DNA of 30,146 bases from the NCBI GenBank assembly GCA_945885485.1, contig CAMCYT010000003.1, positions 1 to 30,146 of the forward strand. The letters are read 5' to 3'. The DNA comes from Prosthecobacter debontii. GTDB lineage: Bacteria; Verrucomicrobiota; Verrucomicrobiia; Verrucomicrobiales; Akkermansiaceae. Of the stretch, positions 23,150 through 30,146 are shown piece after piece. The position numbers were made by a program, and so were the translations under genes. Under the pieces are notes generated by a model. The model ran no database searches. It was given only the letters and a program-made list of their open reading frames with translations, and was not told the origin of the DNA. Numbering within the stretch: the first letter of the stretch is position 1; every line of letters starts with the position of its first letter.

Positions 23150-24799
23150 ATGATTTCCTATTCACGCGATCCCAAACAAGAGATCCCTACCTCATCTGTT
23201 AAAATTCTCGGATTAGGTGGAGCTGGAGCGAATATGTTAGAACGTATCGCTCTTGATAGCCAAGAAGGCGCTCAACTCGTTTCTCTTAATACCGATATGC
23301 GCACTCTCAGCGCATCACTGGCGAAGGAAAAAATCCAACTTGGTATCACACTGACGAAAGGCCTCGGCACCGGTGGCGATCCTGAGCTCGGCCAACGGGC
23401 CGTCTTGGAGGCGGAAGCGGAGGTGCGCAATGTGCTGAAAGATCAAAAAATCGTTTTCCTATGCGTCGGCCTCGGTGGAGGAACCGGCTCGGGAGCGGCT
23501 CCAATCATCGCGCGGATCGCTCGCGAAGAAGGAGCATTTGTCATCGTGTTCGCCACCATGCCGTTTCTTTTTGAGGGCTCACGGCGTAGAGAGCAGGCAG
23601 AAACCGCGCTCAATCAACTCGCTGTTCTTTCCAATGCACTTGTCACTTTCGACAACAACCGCATGGGCGAACTCGTTCTTGCCAAACAAGGTATCCATGA
23701 AGCTTTCGGCGCAGCTGATAAGATGATCTCCGAATCCATCAAAGCCGTGATCCGGTTAGTTGTCAGACCCGGACTGATCCATGTCGGCTTGGATGAACTC
23801 ATCACTGCCCTACGCACCACTCGCTCCCGCTGCTTGTTTGGTTCTGGTATTGCCGATGGTAAAGACCGTGCTTCCAAGGCCCTACGCAACGCTCTTTCCA
23901 GCCCGTTGCTCGATCAAGGAGCTCTTCTCAAAGATGCTCAAAGCGTTCTCGTTCACCTATCTGGCGGTGAGTCGCTCACCCTGTTCGACATCGAACTACT
24001 CATGCAAAGCTTGCAAAAGCACGTCCCCGATCAAGCTCAACTCCTTTTCGGTGCCGCTATCGATTCATCGATGGGCGATAACTTATCAATCACTTTAATA
24101 AGCTCTCTTCCCGAAGAGGCCTTGGTGAGCTCTCCATCAACCACCCAATCGACACCTACTACAAAGCCTGTCAAACATATCCCCAGACCGGTCGAACCAC
24201 CTGAGCCGAAACGGCCCATTCTCAAACTCCCCGAAAAAATCATCACTGAACCTAGGCAGCCGAAATTGATCGATGACATATTCAATGATCAAGAAAACGT
24301 AGCGCCTAAACCTACTGCAGTTCAAACTCCAGAATTAGAACTCCCAGCCAAACCCGTTGCGCCGCCGCACCAGATAGCGATAGAGCCAGTAGTGAAATCC
24401 GATATTCCTCTTCCAGAAGTAGCGAGACCAGAAACCTACGAACGTCCTTTTGCAGAGCCTGAACTCATTCCAACGCAGCCACCCCAGGCATCTATTGCGA
24501 AACACGAAGCGAGGCCTGAACCGCCTATCATTGCCTCGTCCCCTCCTGCTCAAGTCGAACAACCTAACCCTGAGATTCCTGTTGTTCCTGTCCAAAATGA
24601 ACCTTCCGCACCTCTTCCAAGAGAGCCAAAAGTTGATCTCGCAAGTTCATTTCAGCTCAAAATCGATCCAAAGAATCCTGCTGATCAAGACGAACTATCA
24701 TTTAAGAAAACGCCACGCGGCCGCTTCGAAGGTGAAAATCCAAACGTCCTAGACGGTGAAGACCTCGATCTGCCTCCGTTCCTTCGGAAGAAAAAATGA
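23150..24799 (+). CDS. ftsZ: Cell division GTPase FtsZ, divergent
   Basis: This 549-residue protein polymerises into the Z ring. The GTP-binding N domain has GLGGAGANMLERI, NTDMRTL and KIQLGITLTKGLGTGGDPELGQRA, all clearly FtsZ. The T4 signature reads GGGTGSG (109-115) in place of the usual GGGTGTG, as in tubulins. The T7 synergy loop reads LIHVGLDEL (209-217) where FtsZ normally has LxNxDFADV. The Asn and first Asp are lost and the second Asp is replaced by Glu216. After residue 325 comes a long Pro-rich linker of about 200 residues. The end, DLDLPPFLRKKK, matches the conserved C-terminal peptide that binds FtsA. This is probably the working division FtsZ, given its context and tail. Confidence 0.95.
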   Translation: MISYSRDPKQEIPTSSVKILGLGGAGANMLERIALDSQEGAQLVSLNTDMRTLSASLAKEKIQLGITLTKGLGTGGDPELGQRAVLEAEAEVRNVLKDQKIVFLCVGLGGGTGSGAAPIIARIAREEGAFVIVFATMPFLFEGSRRREQAETALNQLAVLSNALVTFDNNRMGELVLAKQGIHEAFGAADKMISESIKAVIRLVVRPGLIHVGLDELITALRTTRSRCLFGSGIADGKDRASKALRNALSSPLLDQGALLKDAQSVLVHLSGGESLTLFDIELLMQSLQKHVPDQAQLLFGAAIDSSMGDNLSITLISSLPEEALVSSPSTTQSTPTTKPVKHIPRPVEPPEPKRPILKLPEKIITEPRQPKLIDDIFNDQENVAPKPTAVQTPELELPAKPVAPPHQIAIEPVVKSDIPLPEVARPETYERPFAEPELIPTQPPQASIAKHEARPEPPIIASSPPAQVEQPNPEIPVVPVQNEPSAPLPREPKVDLASSFQLKIDPKNPADQDELSFKKTPRGRFEGENPNVLDGEDLDLPPFLRKKK

Positions 24800-24807
24800 T
24801 CTCCAGT

Positions 24808-25545
24808 TTATCGCCTCGTCCACACGGTAATCATTGATCGAGTCCATTGGAATTTGCGGGCCGTCTCACGAATCAAAAATGGCTCATCGCTCACGGATCT
24901 CAGCTCGAAATCATCTAACAGGTAATTCTTCAGCCATCCCAATGTATCAGCTTTCGGCCAGTTATCGCGTGGCGTGAAATCCTCCAACCATGTGCACGGC
25001 GTCGCCAAAACCAATTCTCCACCTTTTTCGACAAGATCGCCTAAGCGCTTGAGCAACATGATAGGATCTTTCAAGCGGCATAACAAATTTGCCGCATGAA
25101 CTCGATGAAATCGCCCGAGATTTTCAGGCAAATACATTGCGTCTCCCTGCATGAATTCCACACGTGAAGAATCGATCCCTTCCGGCAGCTCAGCCTTCAG
25201 TTGCACCGTCATTGCACCCTCATCGAGCCTTGAATAATTGACCTCACTCTTGTTCTTCAAATAGTTAGCTGCGGCAATGAACCGATGCGAAAAATCCAGC
25301 CCTATTACCTTTTCACAAGTGCGCGCCATTTCAAAAGCAGATCTCCCAACCGCACAACCGAGATCCAATCCTCTGGTCATTGTGTTCGTCGAAAAATGTG
25401 ACGGCGTGCGCACCGCAAAATCCAATGCTTGTTTCATCCCATCAGGCCACTGAACCTTAGGATCCAAAATTTCATTTTCCCTGCCATAGTGAAACAGCAA
25501 GTATTCATCCAAGATTTTGGGGTCTTCGTAAATTTCACTCATCAT
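24808..25545 (-). CDS. Stand-alone OvoA C-terminal-type methyltransferase (putative 4-mercaptohistidine N1-methyltransferase)
   Basis: This protein of about 245 residues resembles the methyltransferase domain at the C terminus of ovothiol synthase OvoA (the TIGR04345 type). The opening YEDPKILDEYLLFHYG, the SAM motif RGLDLGCAVGRSAFEMAR, the VIGLDFSHRFI stretch and PFLIRETARKFQW near the end are the matching blocks. That domain methylates the histidine ring of 5-thiohistidine. The iron-dependent sulfoxide synthase part of OvoA is not encoded nearby. I prefer an ATG at 25545 or 25542, just before the conserved block, to the upstream 25602 start. It converges with ftsZ, leaving 8 bases. Confidence 0.78.
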   Translation of the reverse strand: MMSEIYEDPKILDEYLLFHYGRENEILDPKVQWPDGMKQALDFAVRTPSHFSTNTMTRGLDLGCAVGRSAFEMARTCEKVIGLDFSHRFIAAANYLKNKSEVNYSRLDEGAMTVQLKAELPEGIDSSRVEFMQGDAMYLPENLGRFHRVHAANLLCRLKDPIMLLKRLGDLVEKGGELVLATPCTWLEDFTPRDNWPKADTLGWLKNYLLDDFELRSVSDEPFLIRETARKFQWTRSMITVWTRR

Positions 25546-25627
25546 TTTAAACCAAGTTAAAACCTTTCCTGCATTTGAATTCAAAAGAAGCTGGAGACTC
25601 ATCGCTTTTCAGGCAAGGTTTCTTGTA

Positions 25628-26071
25628 ATGCAATTTCGAATCATTGTCGCGGGAAAACCAGCTCTCACCTATGCCAAAATGGCTGTTGATGATTACCTTA
25701 AACGCCTCACCCGATACGGTAGCTACGAACTCATCATTGTCAAAGCAGGCGATAAGGAAGCCGTTTCCGAACGCTTGCTCCAAGCATCTGGCCATTGTTA
25801 CCGCATCGCGCTAGACGAGCGCGGCACGACGCCAACCACTCGTGAACTCGCAAATACATTCAATTCCATGAAAATGGCCGGCGAAGTGAAAACCGTCGCG
25901 TTTCTCATCGGCGCCGCAGACGGCCACACTCAGGAACTGCGCAGTCAATGCCAGCTCACCCTCTCCATATCCAGCTTGACCCTACAGCACGAAATCGCAT
26001 TGATCGTATTGTTAGAACAACTTTACCGTGTCGAGACGATCCACGCAGGAAGCCCTTATCATAGGGACTAG
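25628..26071 (+). CDS. rlmH: 23S rRNA (pseudouridine1915-N3)-methyltransferase RlmH
   Basis: This 147-residue SPOUT-class enzyme methylates pseudouridine 1915 in helix 69 of 23S rRNA. LDERGTTPTTRELA, the knotted SAM site VAFLIGAADGHTQELR, SISSLTLQHEIALIVLLEQLYR and the C-terminal HAGSPYHRD match the family closely. It stands alone between convergent and divergent neighbours; only 13 bases separate its stop from that of the small lipoprotein gene. Confidence 0.95.
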   Translation: MQFRIIVAGKPALTYAKMAVDDYLKRLTRYGSYELIIVKAGDKEAVSERLLQASGHCYRIALDERGTTPTTRELANTFNSMKMAGEVKTVAFLIGAADGHTQELRSQCQLTLSISSLTLQHEIALIVLLEQLYRVETIHAGSPYHRD

Positions 26072-26084
26072 AAAACCACTGCAA

Positions 26085-26264
26085 TTAGCGGCGATGCTGA
26101 TTTTGCGGCATCGCCCCAAGCGCGCCACCGCCTTGGCCTTTTTGAGGCATATTCCATGGCAACTGGCTCGAGTCTGAAACTGGACCAACCTGATTCTTCG
26201 GTTCTTGGTCAGTGCATGACACAAAGCAAGAGGCGATAATAACGAAGATGGCGAAATGTTTCAT
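26085..26264 (-). CDS. Small predicted lipoprotein (59 residues)
   Basis: This short open frame encodes MKHFAIFVIIASCFVSC followed by TDQEPKNQ and a Gly/Gln/Pro-rich tail ending MPQNQHRR. The positively charged start, hydrophobic core and FVSC/TDQ junction resemble a lipoprotein signal peptide with Cys17 as the lipidated residue. It begins 18 bases downstream of the stop of the coiled-coil gene at 26283-27095 and probably shares its transcript. No Shine-Dalgarno is evident. I recognise no family. Confidence 0.65.
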   Translation of the reverse strand: MKHFAIFVIIASCFVSCTDQEPKNQVGPVSDSSQLPWNMPQKGQGGGALGAMPQNQHRR

Positions 26265-26282
26265 AGTTGAGATAAAAAAGAA

Positions 26283-27095
26283 TCAGTTAGGAGTAGGTTT
26301 AGCTAACATCACTTCATCCCCTGTCTGGAAGCGAACCCCCGGAGAGAGCGAACTGAAATCAATATCAGCAATCGTCTGAGTTAGCTCAATCGACGATGGT
26401 TTGACGTTGCCAATCAACCTTCCATTGCGTTTGATGAGAAGTTTCGTATCTGGCATGAAACCGGAATTAGTACCAGCTCCGATCACAATAAATCCCCAGT
26501 CATGGTTTACAGCCGTGACACGGGCTTCGATCTCATTTTGGGAGATGCGTAAATCACGAGCTTGGATACGGCCGTTGTGACGATCAATTTCCGCACGCTT
26601 ATCAACGAGTTTTTTCTCATCTTTGGCGATCGACTCATCCAATCCTTTGTCTGTGCCTTGCTTGGTCTCAATCGAAACATTCAAGGTCTTGAAATTGGCG
26701 TCGATCGTAGGCAGGCTGACATCGACTCCAATTTGTCCAAACTCTTCTTTAACACTTGCCACTACTTTCTTTAGCTCACCGATCTGTGCATCTTGCGCGG
26801 CAATTTTCACATCCAAGGTCGCCACTTCATTCTCAATCGAGCTATTTTCCGTTTTGTAGTTCGCAACACTGTTTTTTGCTACCAAACGCTCATCTTCCGC
26901 GACTTTTTTGTTATCCTGTTCAACTGCAATTTTCGCATTGTGATCCTCAATATTCGCACTAACCACAACAATCGTCTCCTCAGTTTGAATTCTCAAATCT
27001 TGAATCGCCTGAAACTTCTCGGTCTGTGTGAAAGTGAAATACAATGCTGCCGCGGTGGCGACTACCGCGATAATTGGAAAAACGAGTTGTTTCAT
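26283..27095 (-). CDS. Membrane-anchored coiled-coil protein, paralogue A
   Basis: This 270-residue protein has an N-terminal membrane anchor (MKQLVFPIIAVVATAAALYFTF). A long heptad-rich segment (about residues 30-190, full of E, K, D, I and V) follows, then a small beta-rich C-terminal domain. That domain begins EARVTAVNHDWGFIVIGAG and continues with SGFMPDTKLLIKRNGRLIGNVK to QTGDEVMLA. The same architecture and C-terminal pattern recur in the upstream gene at 27147-27929, so the pair arose by duplication. A periplasmic, envelope-spanning structural role is plausible but unproven. Confidence 0.75.
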   Translation of the reverse strand: MKQLVFPIIAVVATAAALYFTFTQTEKFQAIQDLRIQTEETIVVVSANIEDHNAKIAVEQDNKKVAEDERLVAKNSVANYKTENSSIENEVATLDVKIAAQDAQIGELKKVVASVKEEFGQIGVDVSLPTIDANFKTLNVSIETKQGTDKGLDESIAKDEKKLVDKRAEIDRHNGRIQARDLRISQNEIEARVTAVNHDWGFIVIGAGTNSGFMPDTKLLIKRNGRLIGNVKPSSIELTQTIADIDFSSLSPGVRFQTGDEVMLAKPTPN

Positions 27096-27146
27096 GACGG
27101 GGATTTTTTTGAAAATAGGTAAGTGCTTGAACGGGCTACTTGAATC

Positions 27147-27929
27147 TTAGTTGCTTACTGTGGAGGGGCTTGCAATGATTTGATCGCCAACTCTTAAAGT
27201 AATATCCTCAGCGATCGAATCTGGAATAATACTGGCAGATGCACTGCTTCTCTCCACTGTGGTCACTAAAAGTTTTCCGATAACTTCATCATCACGCACA
27301 ATGTCCAATGAGGAACCACCGGTTACTCCTGACTGATAGCCATTTGCTAAAGTGACAAAGCCCCAGTTTGGATAAATGTGGCGAATTGTGGTTTTCAGGG
27401 TAGGGAGAGACTCCCCACGGCCGATAGTGTCTATATTAAATTTCAAGCGGCTCGCCAAATCTGCTGCGCTCGTGTTCTCAGCATTCAAATTCGCAAGCTT
27501 GGACTCTTTGTTCTTAATGAGCTCATCCAATTCCAACGACTGCACTTTCATGCCCTTCGCCATACCAACCAACTCCGCGGGGTCTCCAACCAACAGCAGC
27601 TTGGCCTTGGTCTCCTCAAATTCGCGATCGTTGGCGGCAGTTTTGGCAGTCTTTGCCTCTACATCCGCTTTGAGCTTCCGGTTGATTTCCTGCAATTTGG
27701 CCTCTTCTTCCTTTGCGAGCCTTGTTTCATTATGAATGATTGGAATCTCTTTCAGCAGCGTTGCCAGCTGATGCTTCCTCAATGCCAGTTCCTTTTCATT
27801 CGTATCAAGACTTTCAAGAGTCGTGTTTTTATTTGTGATTTCCAGCTCCATCCGCTGGTTATTTCTGAAAGAAATAAAAGCGGTTGCACACAATATGATG
27901 AAAGTTAAGATGCTACAAGTTGTTGCCAT
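27147..27929 (-). CDS. Membrane-anchored coiled-coil protein, paralogue B
   Basis: This 260-residue protein has an N-terminal hydrophobic anchor (CSILTFIILCATAFISF) and a long coiled coil (about residues 25-165). Its C-terminal domain, with IRHIYPNWGFVTLANG, SGVTGGSSLDIVRDDEVIGKLLV and RVGDQIIA, aligns with paralogue A. The shared pattern is WGF-V/I, G-x-SG, L-I-R-x-x-x-IG and R-GD. It is probably the first gene of a three-gene unit ending with the small lipoprotein. No known family name can be assigned with confidence. Confidence 0.75.
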   Translation of the reverse strand: MATTCSILTFIILCATAFISFRNNQRMELEITNKNTTLESLDTNEKELALRKHQLATLLKEIPIIHNETRLAKEEEAKLQEINRKLKADVEAKTAKTAANDREFEETKAKLLLVGDPAELVGMAKGMKVQSLELDELIKNKESKLANLNAENTSAADLASRLKFNIDTIGRGESLPTLKTTIRHIYPNWGFVTLANGYQSGVTGGSSLDIVRDDEVIGKLLVTTVERSSASASIIPDSIAEDITLRVGDQIIASPSTVSN

Positions 27930-28088
27930 AAGTTTTTTTGAAAACGATGTAATCTGAAAGTTGGCTGAGACTATTAATTAATTATCGGACGGCAATCTCA
28001 AAAGTTAGGTAATTTTAAATTTTTATGGAGTTACTTTTAAAGCTTGGCTTTACAAATTAGCCGTCCGCGCCAAGCGTGCGCGCACCGA

Positions 28089-29819
28089 ATGAAATCGATT
28101 CTCCGAGTATTTTCCTACCTCAGGCGCTACCCCGTGCTGGCCAGCCTGCAGCTACTCTGCGCCATCGGGATGACTGCCGCCCTGTTTGTCTTCCCTACAA
28201 TTACAGGCTATGCGATCGATAAAATCCTCCCAAATGCCGCTCGGCACCCCGAATTCCCTTATTGGGTCGGCCTCACCCTAATTGCATTCGGCATGCGTGA
28301 AGCCCTCAACAGCTGCCGAATTTTCATTAATAATCACTTTGAACAAAAGGTCATCTACGATATCCGCTCGGACCTCTACGGAAAAATCCAGTTCCTCCCG
28401 CTCAACTGGTTCGATACCCGCCGCACCGGCGACATCATGACCCGCGTCGTTGAGGACGTCACCAACATGGAGCGCGTCCTGATCGACGGGATCGAACAGG
28501 GAATCATCGCCGTCCTACAAGTCCTCGGCATCGGCATCTACCTCTACATTCTCAATCCCGTCGTCGCGGGTTGGGCAACCTTACCCATTCCCATTCTCGC
28601 CATCGGCGCATGGATCTATTCCACGAAAGGCCGAGACCGCTATCGCAACCAACGTGAGGCGACCTCCGACATGAACTCTTTACTGCACGACAATATCGCC
28701 GGCATCCGCCAAATCAAAAGCTACGCAGCCGAGGCCGTCGAACATACCCGCTTCAACCAAGCCTCCGAACAACTTCGCCAAGCCACCCTGCGCATGATGC
28801 GTTGGTGGGCATTTTATTCGCCGGGTATGTCTTTCATTAAAATGATCGGATATGTGCTCGTGCTCGCTTTTGGTGGAGCTGAGGTAATGAACGGCGATCT
28901 CACCCAAGGTGAATTTCTCACCTTCATGCTCTTCCTCTCCCTGTTTTACGAGCCCATCGACCGACTCAATTCCCTCAACCAGATGATTCTCTCTGGTAGA
29001 GCCGCCGCCGACCGGGTTTTTGAAATTCTCGATGCTGAAGAAGAGCTCCATGCGACCGATGGTGAAATATTCCCAGGCCGCTCCCAAGGCAGCGTGGAAT
29101 TTCGAAATGTCTCATTTTCCTATCAGGATCAATCCACCTTGGACGGTATCTCAATATCTGCAGAACCAGGACAAACCATCGCTCTTGTCGGTACCACTGG
29201 AGCTGGAAAAACCACGGTTTTATCTTTGTTGGCGCGTTTTTATGAAAAGGATTCCGGTGATATTCTGTTAGATGGAATGGATATCAGCACTCTCAATAAA
29301 AACTCCCTTCGCAACCAACTCGCTTACGTCACACAAGAGCCATTTCTCTTCAACGGAACCGTTAGAGAAAACCTCGAACTTGCCAAACGCGGTGCAAGCG
29401 ACAAGGAAATCTGGAAAGCCCTGACCGCCGCAAACGGCGATCAATTCGTCCGCGAACTCCCCAAACTACTCGATACCAATGTCGGCGAACGCGGCGTCAA
29501 ACTCTCTGGCGGGGAAAAACAACGCCTATCGATTGCCCGCGCGCTTCTGAAAGACGCACCCATCCTGTTGCTCGATGAGGCCACTGCATCCGTCGATTCC
29601 GAAACTGAACGCCAGATCCAATCCGCTCTCGATCATTTGATGGAAAATCGCACAGCTTTCGTCATCGCGCACCGCCTCTCCACCATCCAAAACGCCGACC
29701 GCATCTACGTGCTAGAAAAAGGCAAAGTCATCGAGCAAGGAACCCACGATCAGCTCCTCGCTGAAAACGGTAAATACGCCGAACTCTGCCGGAGATCGTT
29801 TTTGGCGGAGCAGGCTTGA
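28089..29819 (+). CDS. ABC exporter, MsbA/MdlB-type fused permease-ATPase
   Basis: This half-transporter of about 576 residues has six predicted membrane helices (residues 15-290). The ATPase domain carries Walker A GTTGAGKTT (368-376), a Q-loop at Gln416, the signature LSGGEKQ (472-478), Walker B ILLLDE (492-497) and the switch His528 in IAHRL. It works as a homodimer or heterodimer; the substrate could be lipid, peptide or drug. I chose the ATG at 28089 (MKSILRVFSYLRRYP). A TTG at 28044 would add 15 residues of untypical sequence. It is divergent from the coiled-coil genes. Confidence 0.93.
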   Translation: MKSILRVFSYLRRYPVLASLQLLCAIGMTAALFVFPTITGYAIDKILPNAARHPEFPYWVGLTLIAFGMREALNSCRIFINNHFEQKVIYDIRSDLYGKIQFLPLNWFDTRRTGDIMTRVVEDVTNMERVLIDGIEQGIIAVLQVLGIGIYLYILNPVVAGWATLPIPILAIGAWIYSTKGRDRYRNQREATSDMNSLLHDNIAGIRQIKSYAAEAVEHTRFNQASEQLRQATLRMMRWWAFYSPGMSFIKMIGYVLVLAFGGAEVMNGDLTQGEFLTFMLFLSLFYEPIDRLNSLNQMILSGRAAADRVFEILDAEEELHATDGEIFPGRSQGSVEFRNVSFSYQDQSTLDGISISAEPGQTIALVGTTGAGKTTVLSLLARFYEKDSGDILLDGMDISTLNKNSLRNQLAYVTQEPFLFNGTVRENLELAKRGASDKEIWKALTAANGDQFVRELPKLLDTNVGERGVKLSGGEKQRLSIARALLKDAPILLLDEATASVDSETERQIQSALDHLMENRTAFVIAHRLSTIQNADRIYVLEKGKVIEQGTHDQLLAENGKYAELCRRSFLAEQA

Positions 29820-29825
29820 TCTACC

Positions 29826-29921
29826 GGAGAGCCGAGCCTCCGGCCGGCTTCTTTCTATCGGAGAGCCGTGTCTCTGACCGGCTTCTTTTGATCTCTCAGC
29901 CGGTCAAAGACTCGGCTCTCC
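29826..29921. repeat. Three copies of a 24-bp GC-rich repeat, two direct and one inverted
   Basis: Copies lie at 29826-29849 (plus), 29860-29883 (plus) and 29898-29921 (minus). The consensus is GGAGAGCCGWGYCTYYGRCCGGCT. Copies two and three match at 22 of 24 positions and could pair as a 24-bp hairpin. Each copy also contains AGCCG...CGGCT arms. The cluster sits between the ABC exporter stop and the rpsD terminator. It resembles REP-like dispersed intergenic elements. Confidence 0.85.
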
Positions 29922-29924
29922 AAC

Positions 29925-29955
29925 AAAAAAACGCTCGGAGTTTCCTCCGAGCGTT
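29925..29955 (-). terminator. Rho-independent terminator after rpsD
   Basis: On the minus strand an 11-bp perfect stem (AACGCTCGGAG / CTCCGAGCGTT) with a GAAA loop runs into a T tract. It lies 39 bases beyond the rpsD stop codon. On the plus strand the T-rich stretch is interrupted, so the rpsD direction is favoured. Confidence 0.92.
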
Positions 29956-29994
29956 TGATGAATTTTTAGCTAATCGAAATTAGCGGGAGTAAAG

Positions 29995-30146
29995 CTAGAC
30001 GATGAGCTGCTCGTTAACGAGCGGATAGATTTCCGAACGCTCAGGAACACGGGACATGGTTGCAACCATGTTTTCGCGATCCACTTCGAGCCAGTCCACA
30101 GCTGGAACAGCTTGTGTCAGATCGAGCATACGAAGAGCGAGTTGTT
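29995..30146 (-). CDS. rpsD: 30S ribosomal protein S4, C-terminal part (cut by window edge)
   Basis: The last 49 codons and the stop of S4 are visible. LALRMLDLTQAV is followed by PAVDWLEVDRENMVATMSRV and PERSEIYPLVNEQLIV. The WL-VD-EN-----RVPERSEI--L-NE-LIV pattern is the conserved S4 C terminus. The usual last few residues after LIV (such as EFYSK or ELYSK) are missing, so this S4 ends slightly early. The gene runs beyond the window edge. Confidence 0.93.
   Translation of the reverse strand, partial: QLALRMLDLTQAVPAVDWLEVDRENMVATMSRVPERSEIYPLVNEQLIV

Noticed and set aside
28044..28088. TTG start of the ABC exporter
   Set aside because: It adds 15 residues of untypical sequence; the ATG at 28089 matches the usual start of this transporter type.
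29826..29921. Possible CRISPR array
   Set aside because: There are only three copies, one inverted, with unequal spacers of 10 and 14 bases and no cas genes; a REP-like cluster fits better.

Overview
This window of about 30 kb looks like ordinary chromosome from a Gram-negative bacterium, most likely a member of the Verrucomicrobia (Verrucomicrobiales-like). The assignment is inference. It rests on an outer-membrane porin, an LptD-type LPS assembly protein, a divergent ftsQ-ftsA-ftsZ set, an omega subunit of an unusual type, a GldF/GldG/DUF4340 transporter operon, and repeated GC-rich intergenic elements. I see no phage, integrase, transposase, CRISPR array, rRNA or tRNA.

Left end (1-1657): the 5' part of an ammonium transporter gene (minus) diverges from a TorF-like porin gene (plus). 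Each gene has a sigma-54 type -24/-12 promoter at almost the same distance from its start codon, which suggests joint nitrogen control. The porin gene ends in a strong hairpin terminator. From 1699 to 9688 a plus-strand run encodes a eukaryotic-type xylulokinase, FabG, a SixA-like phosphatase, chorismate synthase, a CvpA-like membrane protein, LptD and an NfsB-like nitroreductase.

Middle (9700-17919): a minus-strand operon encodes a small membrane protein, a GldF-like ABC permease, a GldG-like protein, a DUF4340 protein and a SAM methyltransferase. The ATPase expected for such a transporter is absent. Plus-strand genes for RNA polymerase omega, SmpB, phosphate acetyltransferase and a short cysteine-rich protein with an internal repeat follow.

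Right part (17947-30146): rpsO and pnp (minus) are separated by a spacer with three hairpins, and pnp has its own terminator. ftsQ-ftsA-ftsZ (plus) encode the division machinery. This FtsZ carries two tubulin-like substitutions at its GTPase sites. Next come a stand-alone homologue of the ovothiol N-methyltransferase domain (minus), RlmH (plus), a minus-strand cluster of a tiny lipoprotein and two paralogous membrane-anchored coiled-coil proteins, and an MsbA-like ABC exporter (plus). A triple GC-rich repeat and the terminator and 3' end of rpsD (minus) close the window.

The strongest points for a second look are the FtsZ active-site changes, the paired sigma-54 promoters, the paralogous coiled-coil/lipoprotein cluster, the MGKICP-repeat protein and the orphan Gld-type operon.
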